Shown here piece by piece: positions 20,043 through 29,473 of a stretch of 64,000 nt of DNA. Where the stretch lies: the NCBI RefSeq assembly GCF_024509555.1, contig NZ_JAMWEL010000003.1, positions 1-64,000 of the forward strand, in the 5' to 3' direction. The notes under the pieces are model-generated. The model worked only from the letters and a program-made list of their open reading frames with translations, was not told the origin of the DNA and searched no databases. Within the stretch, counting starts at the first letter, position 1; the number at the start of each line of letters is the position of its first letter. The DNA is from Streptococcus suis. Its GTDB lineage: Bacteria > Bacillota > Bacilli > Lactobacillales > Streptococcaceae. The position numbers were made by a program, and so were the translations under genes.

Positions 20043-20897
20043 ATGAGAAAAAAGAGTGTTGGTGAAATATTGAGAACAGCTCGGGAATACAGGGGATTAA
20101 CCCTTGTTGAAGTTCAAAGAATAACAAGGATTCATGCTAGGTATTTACAGGCTCTGGAATATAATGATTTTGATTCTTGGGGAAATCCGGATGCTGTTCG
20201 AGAATATCTGTCCATCTATGCTGATGCTTTGGAATTGGATGCGGATGTGTTAGTGGCTGCCTATGATACAAATAGCTTAGTGGAATATTATGAGGAGGGA
20301 GAAGAGGAAGTTCTCGCTGCTCAACTGAAAAGAAATTACAAGGTGCCTCAGAAAAAGAAATCTTCCTACCTACCCTTATTTTATTTGCTATTGATTGCTA
20401 GTCTTATTTTTATTTTTATAACCTATGTTGTACATAGTCGCTTACAGAATCAAGCAAGGCTAGTTCCTACGGATAGTTCTTATAGTTCGGTTAGCCAAGT
20501 AACTTCAGAAGCAAGTAGTGCCTCTACTACAGAAGTATCCTCTTCTACTGCATCATCTTCATCGACTGATGCTTTAGCTACAGAAAATATAACAGTAACT
20601 GGTTCAGGAGATGCACTTGTTGTGACAGTTCGACAAACTACTTATCCTGTGGCGGTGACGTTGACAGCGGAAAACACAACTAGCTGGATTAGTTTGTCCA
20701 ATACAGAACTAGCTGGTGGGGTGACCTTGGGTCCAGAATATCCAACTATTTCAACAACAATTGTTGAAGGGGTTACTTCGGTGAATTTGGTACTAGGCGT
20801 TGTGAAAGGAGTATCTGTTACAGTTGGTGGACAACAGGTAGACACTTCAGCTATTACAAGTGAAACAGGTACAGTCACCATTAATTTTGAACAATAA
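20043..20897 (+). CDS. rodZ: RodZ-like cell-shape protein
   Basis: 284 residues: an N-terminal HTH_25 domain (VGEILRTAREYRGLTLVEVQRITRIHARYLQALEYNDF), a transmembrane helix near residues 117-137, a serine/threonine-rich extracellular linker, and a C-terminal DUF4115-type beta domain. In rods RodZ links MreB to the wall machinery; in ovococci it supports peripheral growth. It is followed after nine bases by pgsA, a conserved streptococcal order. Confidence 0.9.
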   Translation: MRKKSVGEILRTAREYRGLTLVEVQRITRIHARYLQALEYNDFDSWGNPDAVREYLSIYADALELDADVLVAAYDTNSLVEYYEEGEEEVLAAQLKRNYKVPQKKKSSYLPLFYLLLIASLIFIFITYVVHSRLQNQARLVPTDSSYSSVSQVTSEASSASTTEVSSSTASSSSTDALATENITVTGSGDALVVTVRQTTYPVAVTLTAENTTSWISLSNTELAGGVTLGPEYPTISTTIVEGVTSVNLVLGVVKGVSVTVGGQQVDTSAITSETGTVTINFEQ

Positions 20898-20906
20898 AGG
20901 TTTAAT

Positions 20907-21446
20907 ATGAAAAAAGAAAATATTCCTAATGCCTTGACGGTAGGACGGATTTTAGTGATTCCTATTTTTATTCTCCTACTGACAGTTTGGGATTCCACTG
21001 TCAGTCATGTGCTTGCAGCACTTATCTTTGCCCTTGCAAGTATCACGGACTATCTAGATGGTTATTTAGCTCGTAAGTGGCAGGTGGTGACGAACTTTGG
21101 TAAGTTTGCAGATCCGATGGCTGATAAGATCTTGGTTATGTCTGCTTTCATCATGTTGGTGGAACTTGGTTTTGCTCCGGCTTGGATAGTGGCGATTATA
21201 ATCTGTCGTGAATTGGCAGTGACTGGTCTTCGCTTGTTACTTGTTGAAACAGGTGGGACAGTTTTAGCAGCAGCTATGCCTGGTAAAATTAAGACTTTTT
21301 CACAGATGTTTGCGGTGATCTTCCTGCTTCTGCATTGGAATTTATTGGGGCAGATTACGCTTTATATTGCACTTTTCTTCACCCTATACTCAGGCTATGA
21401 TTATTTCAAGGGTGCATCCTTCTTGTTTAAAGATACATTTAAATGA
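20907..21446 (+). CDS. pgsA: CDP-diacylglycerol-glycerol-3-phosphate 3-phosphatidyltransferase
   Basis: A 179-residue membrane enzyme making phosphatidylglycerol phosphate. The CDP-alcohol phosphotransferase motif D(x2)DG(x2)AR(x8)G(x3)D(x3)D is visible as TDYLDGYLARKWQVVTNFGKFADPMADK. About four to five transmembrane helices. The stop codon overlaps the start of ecfA1. Confidence 0.97.
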   Translation: MKKENIPNALTVGRILVIPIFILLLTVWDSTVSHVLAALIFALASITDYLDGYLARKWQVVTNFGKFADPMADKILVMSAFIMLVELGFAPAWIVAIIICRELAVTGLRLLLVETGGTVLAAAMPGKIKTFSQMFAVIFLLLHWNLLGQITLYIALFFTLYSGYDYFKGASFLFKDTFK

Positions 21447-22279
21447 TGAATATTATTGAAGTAAAAAATTTAAAATATAAATACAACCAAGAGGATGAGC
21501 AATATACTCTAAATGATGTTTCGTTTCACGTGAAACAGGGAGAGTGGCTGTCTATTATTGGTCATAATGGTTCAGGGAAATCGACAACTGTTCGTTTGAT
21601 TGATGGACTACTGGAAGCTGAATCTGGAGATATTTATATCGATGGTGATGCTTTAACCGTTGATAATGTCTGGGATAAACGGCGCTTGATTGGCATGGTT
21701 TTTCAAAATCCAGACAATCAATTTGTGGGTGCTACAGCTGAAGATGATGTTGCATTTGGTTTAGAGAACCAAGGTATCCTTTTGGAAGAGATGCGAAGTC
21801 GAGTAAACGAGGCCTTGGAATTGGTTGGAATGGCTGATTTTAAAACTCGTGAGCCAGCTCGACTATCTGGTGGTCAGAAGCAACGGGTAGCGATTGCTGG
21901 AGTGGTTGCCTTACGTCCAAAAATTATTATTTTGGATGAGGCTACGTCTATGTTGGATCCAGAAGGTCGTCTCGACTTGATTAAGATTGTCCGTGAAATT
22001 AAGGATCGGCATGGTATGACGGTCATTTCGATTACGCATGACTTAGATGAGGTTGCATTGAGTGATCGAGTGATCGTGATGAAAAATGGACAGGTTGAAT
22101 CAATTAGCACTCCAAAAGAACTATTTATGCGAGAAGATTTGGCGGATTTAGATTTGGATAGACCTTTTACGACAGAATTGGCTTCATCCTTGCGCCAGAC
22201 TGGACTTGATTTACCGCTCCGCTATTTTACAGAGGAAGAATTAGAGGAAACTTTATGGGAATTGATCTCCAAGCAGTAA
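21443..22279 (+). CDS. ecfA1: ECF transporter energizing ATPase EcfA1
   Basis: A 278-residue ABC ATPase: Walker [11 protein letters not shown]-loop [10 protein letters not shown] (the NPDNQ variant is typical of EcfA1), signature [14 protein letters not shown], Walker [13 protein letters not shown]. With EcfA2 and EcfT it powers several S-components for vitamins and metals encoded elsewhere. The gene carries a parS site within codons 27-32, encoding the segment SFHVKQG. It overlaps pgsA by four bases and ecfA2 by 25. Confidence 0.97.
   Translation: MMNIIEVKNLKYKYNQEDEQYTLNDVSFHVKQGEWLSIIGHNGSGKSTTVRLIDGLLEAESGDIYIDGDALTVDNVWDKRRLIGMVFQNPDNQFVGATAEDDVAFGLENQGILLEEMRSRVNEALELVGMADFKTREPARLSGGQKQRVAIAGVVALRPKIIILDEATSMLDPEGRLDLIKIVREIKDRHGMTVISITHDLDEVALSDRVIVMKNGQVESISTPKELFMREDLADLDLDRPFTTELASSLRQTGLDLPLRYFTEEELEETLWELISKQ
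21522..21537. promoter_or_regulatory. parS centromere site (copy 2), inside ecfA1
   Basis: CGTTTCACGTGAAACA matches 15 of 16 consensus positions, including the whole 14-bp core GTTTCACGTGAAAC. The protein sequence there (SFHVKQGE) is compatible with ordinary EcfA1. Confidence 0.9.
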
Positions 22280-23097
22280 GTTTTACCTATCAAGCTGGCA
22301 CTCCTTTTGAGGGACGTGCGCTTTTTGGTGTGGATTTGGAGATTGTTGATGGCTCTTATACGGCCCTTATTGGGCATACAGGTTCGGGCAAATCAACGAT
22401 TTTACAACTCTTGAATGGATTAAATGTACCAACAGAAGGAAGAGTAATCATTGATGATGTTGTGATTACAGCGACGTCTGAAAATAAGGATATTAAGCAA
22501 GTAAGGAAGAAAGTTGGGCTGGTGTTTCAATTTCCTGAAAGTCAAGTGTTCGATGAGACAGTTTTGAAAGATGTTGCTTTTGGTCCACAAAATTTCGGTG
22601 TTTCTCAGGAAGAGGCTGAAACGATTGCGCGTGAAAAGTTGGCCTTGGTTGGAATTGATGAGAGTTTGTTTGAGCGCAGCCCCTTTGAACTATCTGGTGG
22701 TCAAATGCGTCGGGTAGCGATTGCTGGGATTCTAGCAATGGAGCCAAGTATCTTGGTTTTGGATGAACCAACGGCTGGATTGGATCCTGCGGGTCGTCAG
22801 GAATTGATGGATATTTTCAAAAAGCTTCATGAATCAGGCATGACAATCGTTTTGGTAACTCATTTGATGGACGATGTTGCTAATTATGCTGATTTTGTTT
22901 ACATTATGGAAAAAGGGAAGTTGGTCCGTTCTGGAAAACCAGTCGATATTTTTCAAGAGGTAGATTTTTTGGAGAGTATTCAATTGGGAGTGCCTAAGAT
23001 TACTAAGTTTGCAGCTAATCTGGAGAGAAGAGGATTTGTATTTGAGCGTCTTCCTGTCACAATTGAAGAATTTACGGGGATGGTGATGCATGGATAA
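22255..23097 (+). CDS. ecfA2: ECF transporter energizing ATPase EcfA2
   Basis: A 280-residue ABC ATPase: Walker [11 protein letters not shown]-loop [11 protein letters not shown] (the FPESQ variant marks EcfA2), signature [14 protein letters not shown], Walker [17 protein letters not shown]. It pairs with EcfA1. It starts inside the end of ecfA1 and overlaps ecfT by eight bases, so the three genes are translationally coupled. Confidence 0.97.
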   Translation: MGIDLQAVSFTYQAGTPFEGRALFGVDLEIVDGSYTALIGHTGSGKSTILQLLNGLNVPTEGRVIIDDVVITATSENKDIKQVRKKVGLVFQFPESQVFDETVLKDVAFGPQNFGVSQEEAETIAREKLALVGIDESLFERSPFELSGGQMRRVAIAGILAMEPSILVLDEPTAGLDPAGRQELMDIFKKLHESGMTIVLVTHLMDDVANYADFVYIMEKGKLVRSGKPVDIFQEVDFLESIQLGVPKITKFAANLERRGFVFERLPVTIEEFTGMVMHG

Positions 23098-23887
23098 ATT
23101 GATTTTAGGTCGCTATATTCCGGGAAATTCTATACTACATCGCTTGGATCCGAGAAGTAAGCTCTTGGCTATGTTTGGATTTCTCTTAATGATTTTTTGG
23201 GCTAATAACCTGATAACCAATGTCTTGTTGATAGCATTTGTATTAGGAATGGTTGTTTTATCTCGTATTCGCTTATCATTTTTTATCAATGGACTAAAAC
23301 CTATGATAGGGATTATTCTCTTTACAACCTTCTTTCAAGTGTTCTTTACACCCGGTGCGACTATTTTATGGGAGTTTTGGATCTTTAAATTGTCTGTAGA
23401 GGGTTTACAACAGGCAGGAATTATTTTTGTTCGATTTGTATTGATTATTTTCTTTTCAACTCTACTGACCTTGACGACAACACCGCTCAGTTTGGCTGAT
23501 GGTATTGAGTCAGGGCTTGCACCTTTGAAGCGATTTAGGGTTCCAGTACATGAAATTGGTTTGATGTTGTCCATGAGCTTGCGTTTTGTACCGACCTTGA
23601 TGGATGATACCACTCGGATTATGAATGCTCAGAGAGCTCGTGGAGTGGACTTTAATGAGGGAAATCTTATTCAGAAGGTAAAATCAGTTATTCCTATTTT
23701 GATTCCTTTATTCGCTTCCAGTTTTAAGAGGGCAGATGCTCTTGCAACGGCAATGGAGGCGCGTGGGTATCAAGGCGGAGATGGGAGAACTAAGTACCGG
23801 ATTTTGGAATGGAAGTTGGCGGATAGTCTAGCCATTCTGGTTATGGTTGTCTTGGCAGGAACACTATATTTATTTAAAAAGTCTTAA
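23090..23887 (+). CDS. ecfT: ECF transporter transmembrane protein EcfT
   Basis: A 265-residue integral membrane protein with about five helices. The coupling-helix motifs are visible as AQRARGVDF and MEARGY (the two Ala-Arg-Gly signatures that contact the ATPases). It scaffolds exchangeable S-components. Last gene of the pgsA-ecfA1-ecfA2-ecfT unit. Confidence 0.96.
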   Translation: MDKLILGRYIPGNSILHRLDPRSKLLAMFGFLLMIFWANNLITNVLLIAFVLGMVVLSRIRLSFFINGLKPMIGIILFTTFFQVFFTPGATILWEFWIFKLSVEGLQQAGIIFVRFVLIIFFSTLLTLTTTPLSLADGIESGLAPLKRFRVPVHEIGLMLSMSLRFVPTLMDDTTRIMNAQRARGVDFNEGNLIQKVKSVIPILIPLFASSFKRADALATAMEARGYQGGDGRTKYRILEWKLADSLAILVMVVLAGTLYLFKKS

Positions 23888-23993
23888 ATTAGAAAGCGTT
23901 TTACCAAATTGTAATATTTTTTTAAATAAAAAGTAATACAATGGTAGTAAGATAAGGATAGTTATAATAAAATCTATAGGACTATTCTATTTG

Positions 23994-24707
23994 ATGAAAA
24001 TGCGTTTTTTTAGTAGGCTTATAAAAGGGATTCTAGGTCTCATAATTATACCTACTATAGTTTTAGGTGGCCTGATTATTACAGGAACTTATTCTCACCT
24101 ACAACTTGTAGAGGCGGTATCAGATATACCACAAACTGTAGTGAGGGCTGTAAATAAGATTAGTGGAGTTTTTCCACAGGCAAATGTTGCTGAAAGTCCA
24201 AGTTTTGAATTGGGATATGATAAAATATTACCATTAGAAACCAGCAATCAACCCTTGAAGATTGAAGTACCGACTATTATTTTTGAAGAACCACAAATTA
24301 TTGAAGTTTCGAATAACGACGACTTGATTACAGAAGAAAAAGTTTTAGAAGTGAAGCATTTGGACACAGGATCAATTGGAGAGCCATATCACGGTAGTTA
24401 TATATCAGAGTCTACTAGTCACGCTTCTACTGATATAGCAACTCAACCAGTCCACTTAGTTACCGTTTCAACTGGTGCAGTGCTTGACGATGCAACTGCC
24501 AAAGAATGGATTGCCCAAAAGGAATCGGGCGGTAGTTACACAGTCACGAATGGAATCTACATTGGACGTTATCAATTGAGTAACGCCTATTTAAATGGTG
24601 ATCACTCACCAGAAAACCAGGAGCGTGTAGCAGATGAATATGTGTTGCAACGATATGGTTCATGGTCAGCAGCCTATCAATTTTGGTTAGCAAATGGCTG
24701 GTATTGA
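23994..24707 (+). CDS. Membrane-anchored or secreted protein with C-terminal Apf/transglycosylase-like domain
   Basis: 237 residues: an N-terminal hydrophobic segment (GILGLIIIPTIVLGGLIITG), a long low-complexity region rich in Glu, Ser and Ile, and a C-terminal domain from about residue 165 (AKEWIAQKESGGSY...[28 protein letters not shown]...WLANGWY). This is the aggregation-promoting-factor/IsaA-SagA-like lysozyme fold, with the Glu of QKESGG as likely catalytic residue. The domain is closely related to that of the next gene. A TTG one codon earlier is also in frame; the ribosome site is weak. Confidence 0.8.
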   Translation: MKMRFFSRLIKGILGLIIIPTIVLGGLIITGTYSHLQLVEAVSDIPQTVVRAVNKISGVFPQANVAESPSFELGYDKILPLETSNQPLKIEVPTIIFEEPQIIEVSNNDDLITEEKVLEVKHLDTGSIGEPYHGSYISESTSHASTDIATQPVHLVTVSTGAVLDDATAKEWIAQKESGGSYTVTNGIYIGRYQLSNAYLNGDHSPENQERVADEYVLQRYGSWSAAYQFWLANGWY

Positions 24708-24772
24708 AATGAACTTGATGTTTGGGATTATCCTAGGTATTCATTGGCTTTCTCATTTCCGTTCTCATGATA

Positions 24773-24802
24773 AAAAAGGTCCACTGTGACCTTTTTATTT
24801 TT
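24773..24802 (+). terminator. Terminator after the Apf-like gene
   Basis: Arms AAAAAGGTC (24773-24781) and GACCTTTTT (24788-24796), loop CACTGT, and a T-rich tail. The rest of 24708-25057 is the LysM gene promoter region, with -10 TATACT near 24964-24969 and tandem TGTAAA/TGTAAT sequences upstream. Confidence 0.85.
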
Positions 24803-25057
24803 TACAGCTACTGTCAATAAGATAGGGATTTCTGTAAAGTATGCTGTAAATGATGTTGATAAAAAGGGTCACAAAATCTCGAAAATAGGGCTTTTATAGT
24901 GTAAACTCAATGTTATTGTAATACTTGTAACAGATTTACAAAGTCTAAGTAATAGTTAGAGGGTATACTAGACACACAAAAGAAAGGAATGTGATGACAT
25001 TTAACTTTCAATTACTTGATTAGTAGATTGAATTTTTACATCACAGGTATTATGAAT

Positions 25058-25609
25058 ATGACATTTAATAAAAAAATGAAAACAGCTCTTACAGGATTGG
25101 TAGCAGGGGCAACCTTGTTGACGGCTGGTGTAGTTAGTGCGGAAACCTATACTGTACAATCTGGCGATACCTTATCAGCAATCGCATTAAAATACAATAC
25201 AAGTGTGGAGAAATTGGCAGAACAAAACAAGATTTCCAATCCAAATCTTATCCATGTTGGACAAGCTATTGAAGTGGGAGAAACTGCTACAGAAGAAAAG
25301 TCAGCAGAACAAGCTCCTACTATAACGACTACAGAACAAGAAATAGCAACCGCTACTACTGGTGCCTATACTTCAAACTTGAGTGCAGAAGACGCAGCAG
25401 CTAAAGAATGGATTGCCATGAAGGAATCAAGCGGTAGCTACGATGCACAAAATGGTATCTATATCGGTCGTTATCAGTTGACTAATACATACTTGAACGG
25501 TGATTACTCACCAGAAAACCAAGAGCGTGTGGCTGATGCCTATGTAGCAGAACGCTATGGCTCATGGTCAGCTGCTAAAGCCTTCTGGTTGGCAAATGGT
25601 TGGTATTAA
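25058..25609 (+). CDS. Secreted LysM protein with Apf/transglycosylase-like domain
   Basis: About 183 residues: a signal peptide ([24 protein letters not shown]), one LysM peptidoglycan-binding domain ([44 protein letters not shown]), a Thr/Glu-rich linker and the C-terminal domain [27 protein letters not shown]...WLANGWY. Probable peptidoglycan lytic activity; the Glu in KESSGS is the likely catalytic residue. Several upstream starts are possible, including a 14-residue N-terminal extension. The ribosome site here is weak, whereas a 10-codon frame upstream has a good one. Confidence 0.88.
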   Translation: MTFNKKMKTALTGLVAGATLLTAGVVSAETYTVQSGDTLSAIALKYNTSVEKLAEQNKISNPNLIHVGQAIEVGETATEEKSAEQAPTITTTEQEIATATTGAYTSNLSAEDAAAKEWIAMKESSGSYDAQNGIYIGRYQLTNTYLNGDYSPENQERVADAYVAERYGSWSAAKAFWLANGWY

Positions 25610-25618
25610 GAACGTAAT

Positions 25619-25646
25619 AAAAAAGTCTAGTTTTACTAGGCTTTTT
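25619..25646 (+). terminator. LysM gene terminator
   Basis: Stem AAAAAGTCTAG / CTAGGCTTTTTT around TTTTA, followed by T. Confidence 0.85.
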
Positions 25647-25724
25647 TGGTTGATGGTTTTCCATGCTTTACAAATGCAACGATTTTGCTTATAATGTGGA
25701 AAAATTGACTAGAAGAGAAGAATA

Positions 25725-27107
25725 ATGAATTTACAGAAACGAATATTTCGCTTGAATATGATGATGCTGGTCCTGTCATTGATAGCCATGTTAGGAGTTA
25801 GTGTCTATGTGGTGAACAGCATTTATCGTAACCAAGGAACTTGGCAGTCCACCAGTCAGAAGACAGCAGCAAGTCAACAAAGTCTAGAGAAGTTTACTGG
25901 TACAGATTTTGCAAGTTTAGCTGATACTTTGTCTTTGAATGGGGCCCAACTGTATGTAGAAAGTAATGGGGAGATTTTATTTTCAAACCTTACTGATGAT
26001 GCTGATGAGCTTTCAGAAGTGACGGTTTCATCTACGACCCATACCTCCTATGTTGATGGTGAAGTTGTCATTAGTCGAAAGATTGCAGCAAACGGTCAAA
26101 TATATTATTTGTATGCCATGTTAGAAGATTTGGAGGAGCAACAGGAAAGTCAAGATTTTCAAGCCTTCCTTCTGCAACTTTTCTTGGTTGGTGGGGCAGG
26201 TATTGTCATCATAGTGGTGCTCAATTTCTTCTTCACTCGTCGTCTTCTAGGTGTGGTCATGCGTCCTTTGGATGAATTGCACAGCGGTGTAGACCGTATC
26301 CAACAGGGAGATTATACAGTGCCTTTGACCTATCAGGGTGATAAGGAATTTGAAGAATTGACCCAAGGGTTCAATCAGATGCAGACTTCTTTGTTAGATG
26401 CCCGTGAGAAAAATCGACTGTATGAGCAAAATCGAACCCAGATGGTTGCGGATATTTCACATGATTTGCGGACACCCTTGACTTCAATCAAAGGCTATGC
26501 CAAGGGAATTTTGGATGGCATTGCTAATACGGAGGAAAAACGCAATCAGTATTTGACTGTAATCTATCAAAAATCTCAGGTGATGGAGAAATTACTGGAA
26601 AAATTATTTGCCTTTTCACAATTACAAACAGATAAAATGCCTTTTGATAGTGTGCAACTTGATTTGGCAACCTTTTTGCAGACCTATGTCAGAGAGAAAT
26701 CGGCCGAATTGGCAGATGAGGCTATTCTGTTCCAGTTGGATGTAGCTGAAAACTTGCCGGTTGAGATTGACCTTACCCAATTCAGCCGTATTTTGGATAA
26801 TCTGGTTGATAATGCTCGAAAATACGCAGATGTTAGTCCATTGAAACTAGCTATTGCAGGTTATGTCCAAGAGCAAGAAATTATCTGGACCTTTACAGAT
26901 AATGGAAAAGGGACTGCAACGGATAAGCTGAACTTGATTTTTGAAGAATTTTACAGGGAAGGTGATACTCGCCAGCAGGTAGAAGGGCATGGTTTAGGTT
27001 TAGCTATTGTAAAAAATATTATTGAGAGACTTGGAGGAAGTGTATCTGTTGAGGCAACTCCAGGGCTTCGATTTATCTTCAGATTACCTAGAAAGGATAT
27101 GAAATGA
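25725..27107 (+). CDS. Sensor histidine kinase
   Basis: 460 residues: transmembrane helix about 8-30, extracellular sensor about 31-145, second helix about 148-170, HAMP (RRLLGVVMRPLDELHSGVDRIQQGDYTVPL), HisKA with the phospho-acceptor in DISHDLRTPLTSIKGYAKGI, then HATPase with N box NLVDNARKYA and G boxes DNGKGTA and GHGLGLAIVKNII. It overlaps the response-regulator gene by four bases. The signal is unknown; the adjacent putative target is an extracytoplasmic protein, suggesting envelope sensing. Confidence 0.93.
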   Translation: MNLQKRIFRLNMMMLVLSLIAMLGVSVYVVNSIYRNQGTWQSTSQKTAASQQSLEKFTGTDFASLADTLSLNGAQLYVESNGEILFSNLTDDADELSEVTVSSTTHTSYVDGEVVISRKIAANGQIYYLYAMLEDLEEQQESQDFQAFLLQLFLVGGAGIVIIVVLNFFFTRRLLGVVMRPLDELHSGVDRIQQGDYTVPLTYQGDKEFEELTQGFNQMQTSLLDAREKNRLYEQNRTQMVADISHDLRTPLTSIKGYAKGILDGIANTEEKRNQYLTVIYQKSQVMEKLLEKLFAFSQLQTDKMPFDSVQLDLATFLQTYVREKSAELADEAILFQLDVAENLPVEIDLTQFSRILDNLVDNARKYADVSPLKLAIAGYVQEQEIIWTFTDNGKGTATDKLNLIFEEFYREGDTRQQVEGHGLGLAIVKNIIERLGGSVSVEATPGLRFIFRLPRKDMK

Positions 27108-27772
27108 CACGGATTTTAATTGCGGAAGATGATGTAGAAATCGCTTATTTGGAAAGAGATTATCTGGAAATGCAGGGCTACCAAGTAGATTTGGTTCATG
27201 ATGGAGGGCTTGTAGAAGAGCAACTCAAAAAAGAGGACTATGCTCTCCTCATCTTAGATGTTATGCTTCCAAATAAAACAGGTTACGACCTTTGCCGTGA
27301 TTTACGAGATAAGGTGGACTTCCCTATTTTGATGGTTACATCCAAGCAAGAAACCATGGACGTGGTCAGAGGATTGGGCTTGGGAGCAGACGACTATATC
27401 AGCAAGCCCTTTGATCCTATGGAATTGGTAGCGCGTGTTAAAGCACATTTGGCTCGTTATCAACGGTTGACAAAGGATGATAGCAGCAATGAACTGACTG
27501 TCGGCAATGTGACCATATTCTTGGACAATTGGAAGGTAACCTTGAATGGTCAGGAAATAAAACTACCCAATCGTGAATTTGAACTGCTTGTTTACCTAGC
27601 CAAACACCCCAATCGTGTTTTCTCGAAAGACCATCTGTTTGAAACCATTTGGGGTTATGATTATGTGGGAGATAGTGCGACAGTGGCCGTCCACATCAAT
27701 CGCCTGCGAGATAAGCTGGGAGCCGATTTAATTGAAACGGTATGGGGAGCAGGTTATCGTCTTAATGCTTAA
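27104..27772 (+). CDS. OmpR/PhoB-family response regulator
   Basis: 222 residues. The receiver domain has acidic residues EDD at 8-10, phospho-acceptor Asp in LLILDVMLP (about residue 51) and Lys in ISKPFDP. The winged-helix DNA-binding domain (about 127-220) includes LPNREFELLVYLAKHPNRVFSKDHLFETIWG. It is coupled to the upstream kinase. Direct repeats in the next promoter are a likely binding site. Confidence 0.95.
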   Translation: MTRILIAEDDVEIAYLERDYLEMQGYQVDLVHDGGLVEEQLKKEDYALLILDVMLPNKTGYDLCRDLRDKVDFPILMVTSKQETMDVVRGLGLGADDYISKPFDPMELVARVKAHLARYQRLTKDDSSNELTVGNVTIFLDNWKVTLNGQEIKLPNREFELLVYLAKHPNRVFSKDHLFETIWGYDYVGDSATVAVHINRLRDKLGADLIETVWGAGYRLNA

Positions 27773-27776
27773 TTTA

Positions 27777-27836
27777 AAAGTGTTTAAGATTTGTTTATAA
27801 AGTTTCCCTAAAGTGTTCAAGATTGTTCTCTATAAT
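27777..27836 (+). promoter_or_regulatory. Promoter with direct repeats, probable response-regulator target
   Basis: Near-identical copies of AAAGTGTTYAAGAT(T)TGTT start at 27777 and 27810, 33 bp apart (about three helical turns). A perfect -10 TATAAT lies at 27831-27836, with no recognisable -35 at the correct distance. That pattern fits an activator-dependent OmpR-type promoter placed directly after its regulator gene. Confidence 0.6.
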
Positions 27837-27885
27837 AGACTTATCAGCAGGAGCTGAGAAATAGATTTAATCAGAGGAATACAAA

Positions 27886-28551
27886 ATGGAAAACAAACAT
27901 CAACAACAAGAAATTATTGAAGTGACAGAAAATAAGAAAACAGGTGCATGGGAATCTGTGAAAAATAAGGTTGCAGGCATGAGCAAGAAATCGATTATCT
28001 TATTATCAGTTGGTGCCTTGGCACTTACTACGATTGGCTTTGTCGCTGCAGAGGTGTATGAAAACAAACTTGAGGTGTATGAAAACAAACTTGAGGTTTT
28101 GGAAAACCAAATTGAGCAACAGGTTGGAATCGTTGATTATGATGACTATAATCAGCAAGTAGTAGCAACTGCAAGCTCATCATCTACAGTAAGTTCATCA
28201 ACAGCTACAACAAACGCTGCGACAGCTGTAACAAATGCAGCTTCAGCTAGTCAACTTGCGTCAAGTTACGGTGTAAAGTTGGTTGACACTTCTGAATTAG
28301 ATGGCACTTATACAGCAACATCTGGCAACGATACCTATACATTGACTGTAAAAGGAAATCAAGCTACATTGACAGAATTTGACAATGATGGGGACCAGGA
28401 TATTGAACAAGTGATTTTTGACTTAGATAAAAAACTGGCCTATATTGACGGGGAAGCAGATACATATGCTCTAAATGGTACTACTCTAACCTTGACAGAA
28501 ATTGATGCCAATGATACAACTCTAGATAAACTCATTTTCACCAAACAATAA
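27886..28551 (+). CDS. Membrane-anchored protein with heptad-repeat coiled coil
   Basis: 221 residues, not recognised as a named family. A cytoplasmic N-terminus of about 38 residues is followed by a helix (SIILLSVGALALTTIGFVAA), a short coiled coil built from EVYENKL heptads (about residues 55-75), a Ser/Thr/Ala-rich linker and a C-terminal region with a repeated beta-like pattern (DGTYTATSGNDTYTLTVKGNQATLTEFDNDGD). The gene follows the two-component system after a promoter with direct repeats, so it is probably its target. Confidence 0.75.
   Translation: MENKHQQQEIIEVTENKKTGAWESVKNKVAGMSKKSIILLSVGALALTTIGFVAAEVYENKLEVYENKLEVLENQIEQQVGIVDYDDYNQQVVATASSSSTVSSSTATTNAATAVTNAASASQLASSYGVKLVDTSELDGTYTATSGNDTYTLTVKGNQATLTEFDNDGDQDIEQVIFDLDKKLAYIDGEADTYALNGTTLTLTEIDANDTTLDKLIFTKQ
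28051..28113 (+). repeat. 21-bp in-frame tandem repeat encoding heptads
   Basis: Two identical 21-bp units (28051-28071 and 28072-28092) are followed by a diverged third (28093-28113). Each unit encodes one coiled-coil heptad, EVYENKL, EVYENKL and EVLENQI. Copy number could vary by slippage without breaking frame. Confidence 0.95.
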
Positions 28552-28552
28552 G

Positions 28553-28574
28553 AAAAGGACCAGACGGTCCTTTT
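28553..28574. terminator. Bidirectional terminator
   Basis: Arms AAAAGGACC (28553-28561) and GGTCCTTTT (28566-28574). It serves the convergent coiled-coil gene and sdaAA. Confidence 0.85.
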
Positions 28575-28588
28575 CGTTTACAACCTTG

Positions 28589-29461
28589 TCAACTTTCTCC
28601 GAAGATTTCTTGTGCCAATCGGCGACCAGTTGGTGTTGCAGCAAGGCCTCCTTCGGCAGTTTCACGGAAGGCGGTTGGTAGGGCAGAGCCCACTTGGTAC
28701 ATGGCATTGATAACCTCATCTACAGGAATTTTTGATTCAATTCCTGCCAGTGCCATATCAGCAGCCACCATAGCGTAGCTAGCTCCCATGGCGTTTCGTT
28801 TGACACATGGGACTTCTACCAGTCCTGCAACGGGATCACAGATGAGGCCTAACATATTTTTGATGACAAAGCAGATGGCTTGACTAGCCTGGTAGGGACT
28901 TCCTCCAGCAGCAAGGGTTAATGCCGCTGCGGACATAGCAGAGGCAGAGCCAACTTCTGCCTGACAGCCTCCTTCTGCTCCAGAGATGGAGGCATTGTTG
29001 GCAATGACTAGACCAAAGGCCCCTGCTGTAAAGAGGAAGTCAAGTTGTTGCTCTTCTGTCAAGTTTAACTTGTCAATAGCAACACCAAGAACGGCAGGCA
29101 AGCAGCCAGCAGAGCCAGCAGTTGGGGTAGCACAGACCAAGCCCATTTTGGCGTTCAACTCGTTGACAGCCATAGCATTTCTTGCTGCGGATAGGATAGA
29201 GGAATCAGACAGTGTCTTGCCCTTTTTCATATAAGCATCTAACTTGGCAGCATCACCACCTGTCAAACCGGATACTGATTTACTTTCTGTCAATCCATCA
29301 ACAATTGACGCTTTCATGACTGTCAAGTTTCTTGACATGATTGTCAATATTTCTTCTCGGCTACGCCCTGTCAATTCAATTTCAGTCGCAATCATGAGTT
29401 CGGCAACATTTCCGGAAAACTGCTCTGCCTGTTGGACCAAATCTTTTACGGTATAAAACAT
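28589..29461 (-). CDS. sdaAA: L-serine dehydratase, iron-sulfur type, alpha subunit
   Basis: A 290-residue catalytic subunit converting L-serine to pyruvate and ammonia. Conserved Cys residues expected to ligate the [4Fe-4S] cluster are seen in MGLVCATPTAGSAGCLPAV, LGLICDPVAGLVEVPCVKRN and EGGCQAEVGSASAM. It follows sdaAB by 12 bases as the usual Gram-positive two-gene arrangement. Confidence 0.96.
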   Translation of the reverse strand: MFYTVKDLVQQAEQFSGNVAELMIATEIELTGRSREEILTIMSRNLTVMKASIVDGLTESKSVSGLTGGDAAKLDAYMKKGKTLSDSSILSAARNAMAVNELNAKMGLVCATPTAGSAGCLPAVLGVAIDKLNLTEEQQLDFLFTAGAFGLVIANNASISGAEGGCQAEVGSASAMSAAALTLAAGGSPYQASQAICFVIKNMLGLICDPVAGLVEVPCVKRNAMGASYAMVAADMALAGIESKIPVDEVINAMYQVGSALPTAFRETAEGGLAATPTGRRLAQEIFGES

Positions 29462-29473
29462 ATTCGCCTCTTT

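Noticed and set aside
24821-24935. WalR (VicR) box upstream of the LysM gene
   Set aside because: TGTAAA/TGTAAT repeats are present, but their spacings (3 and 6 bases between units) do not match the five-base spacing of the WalR consensus.
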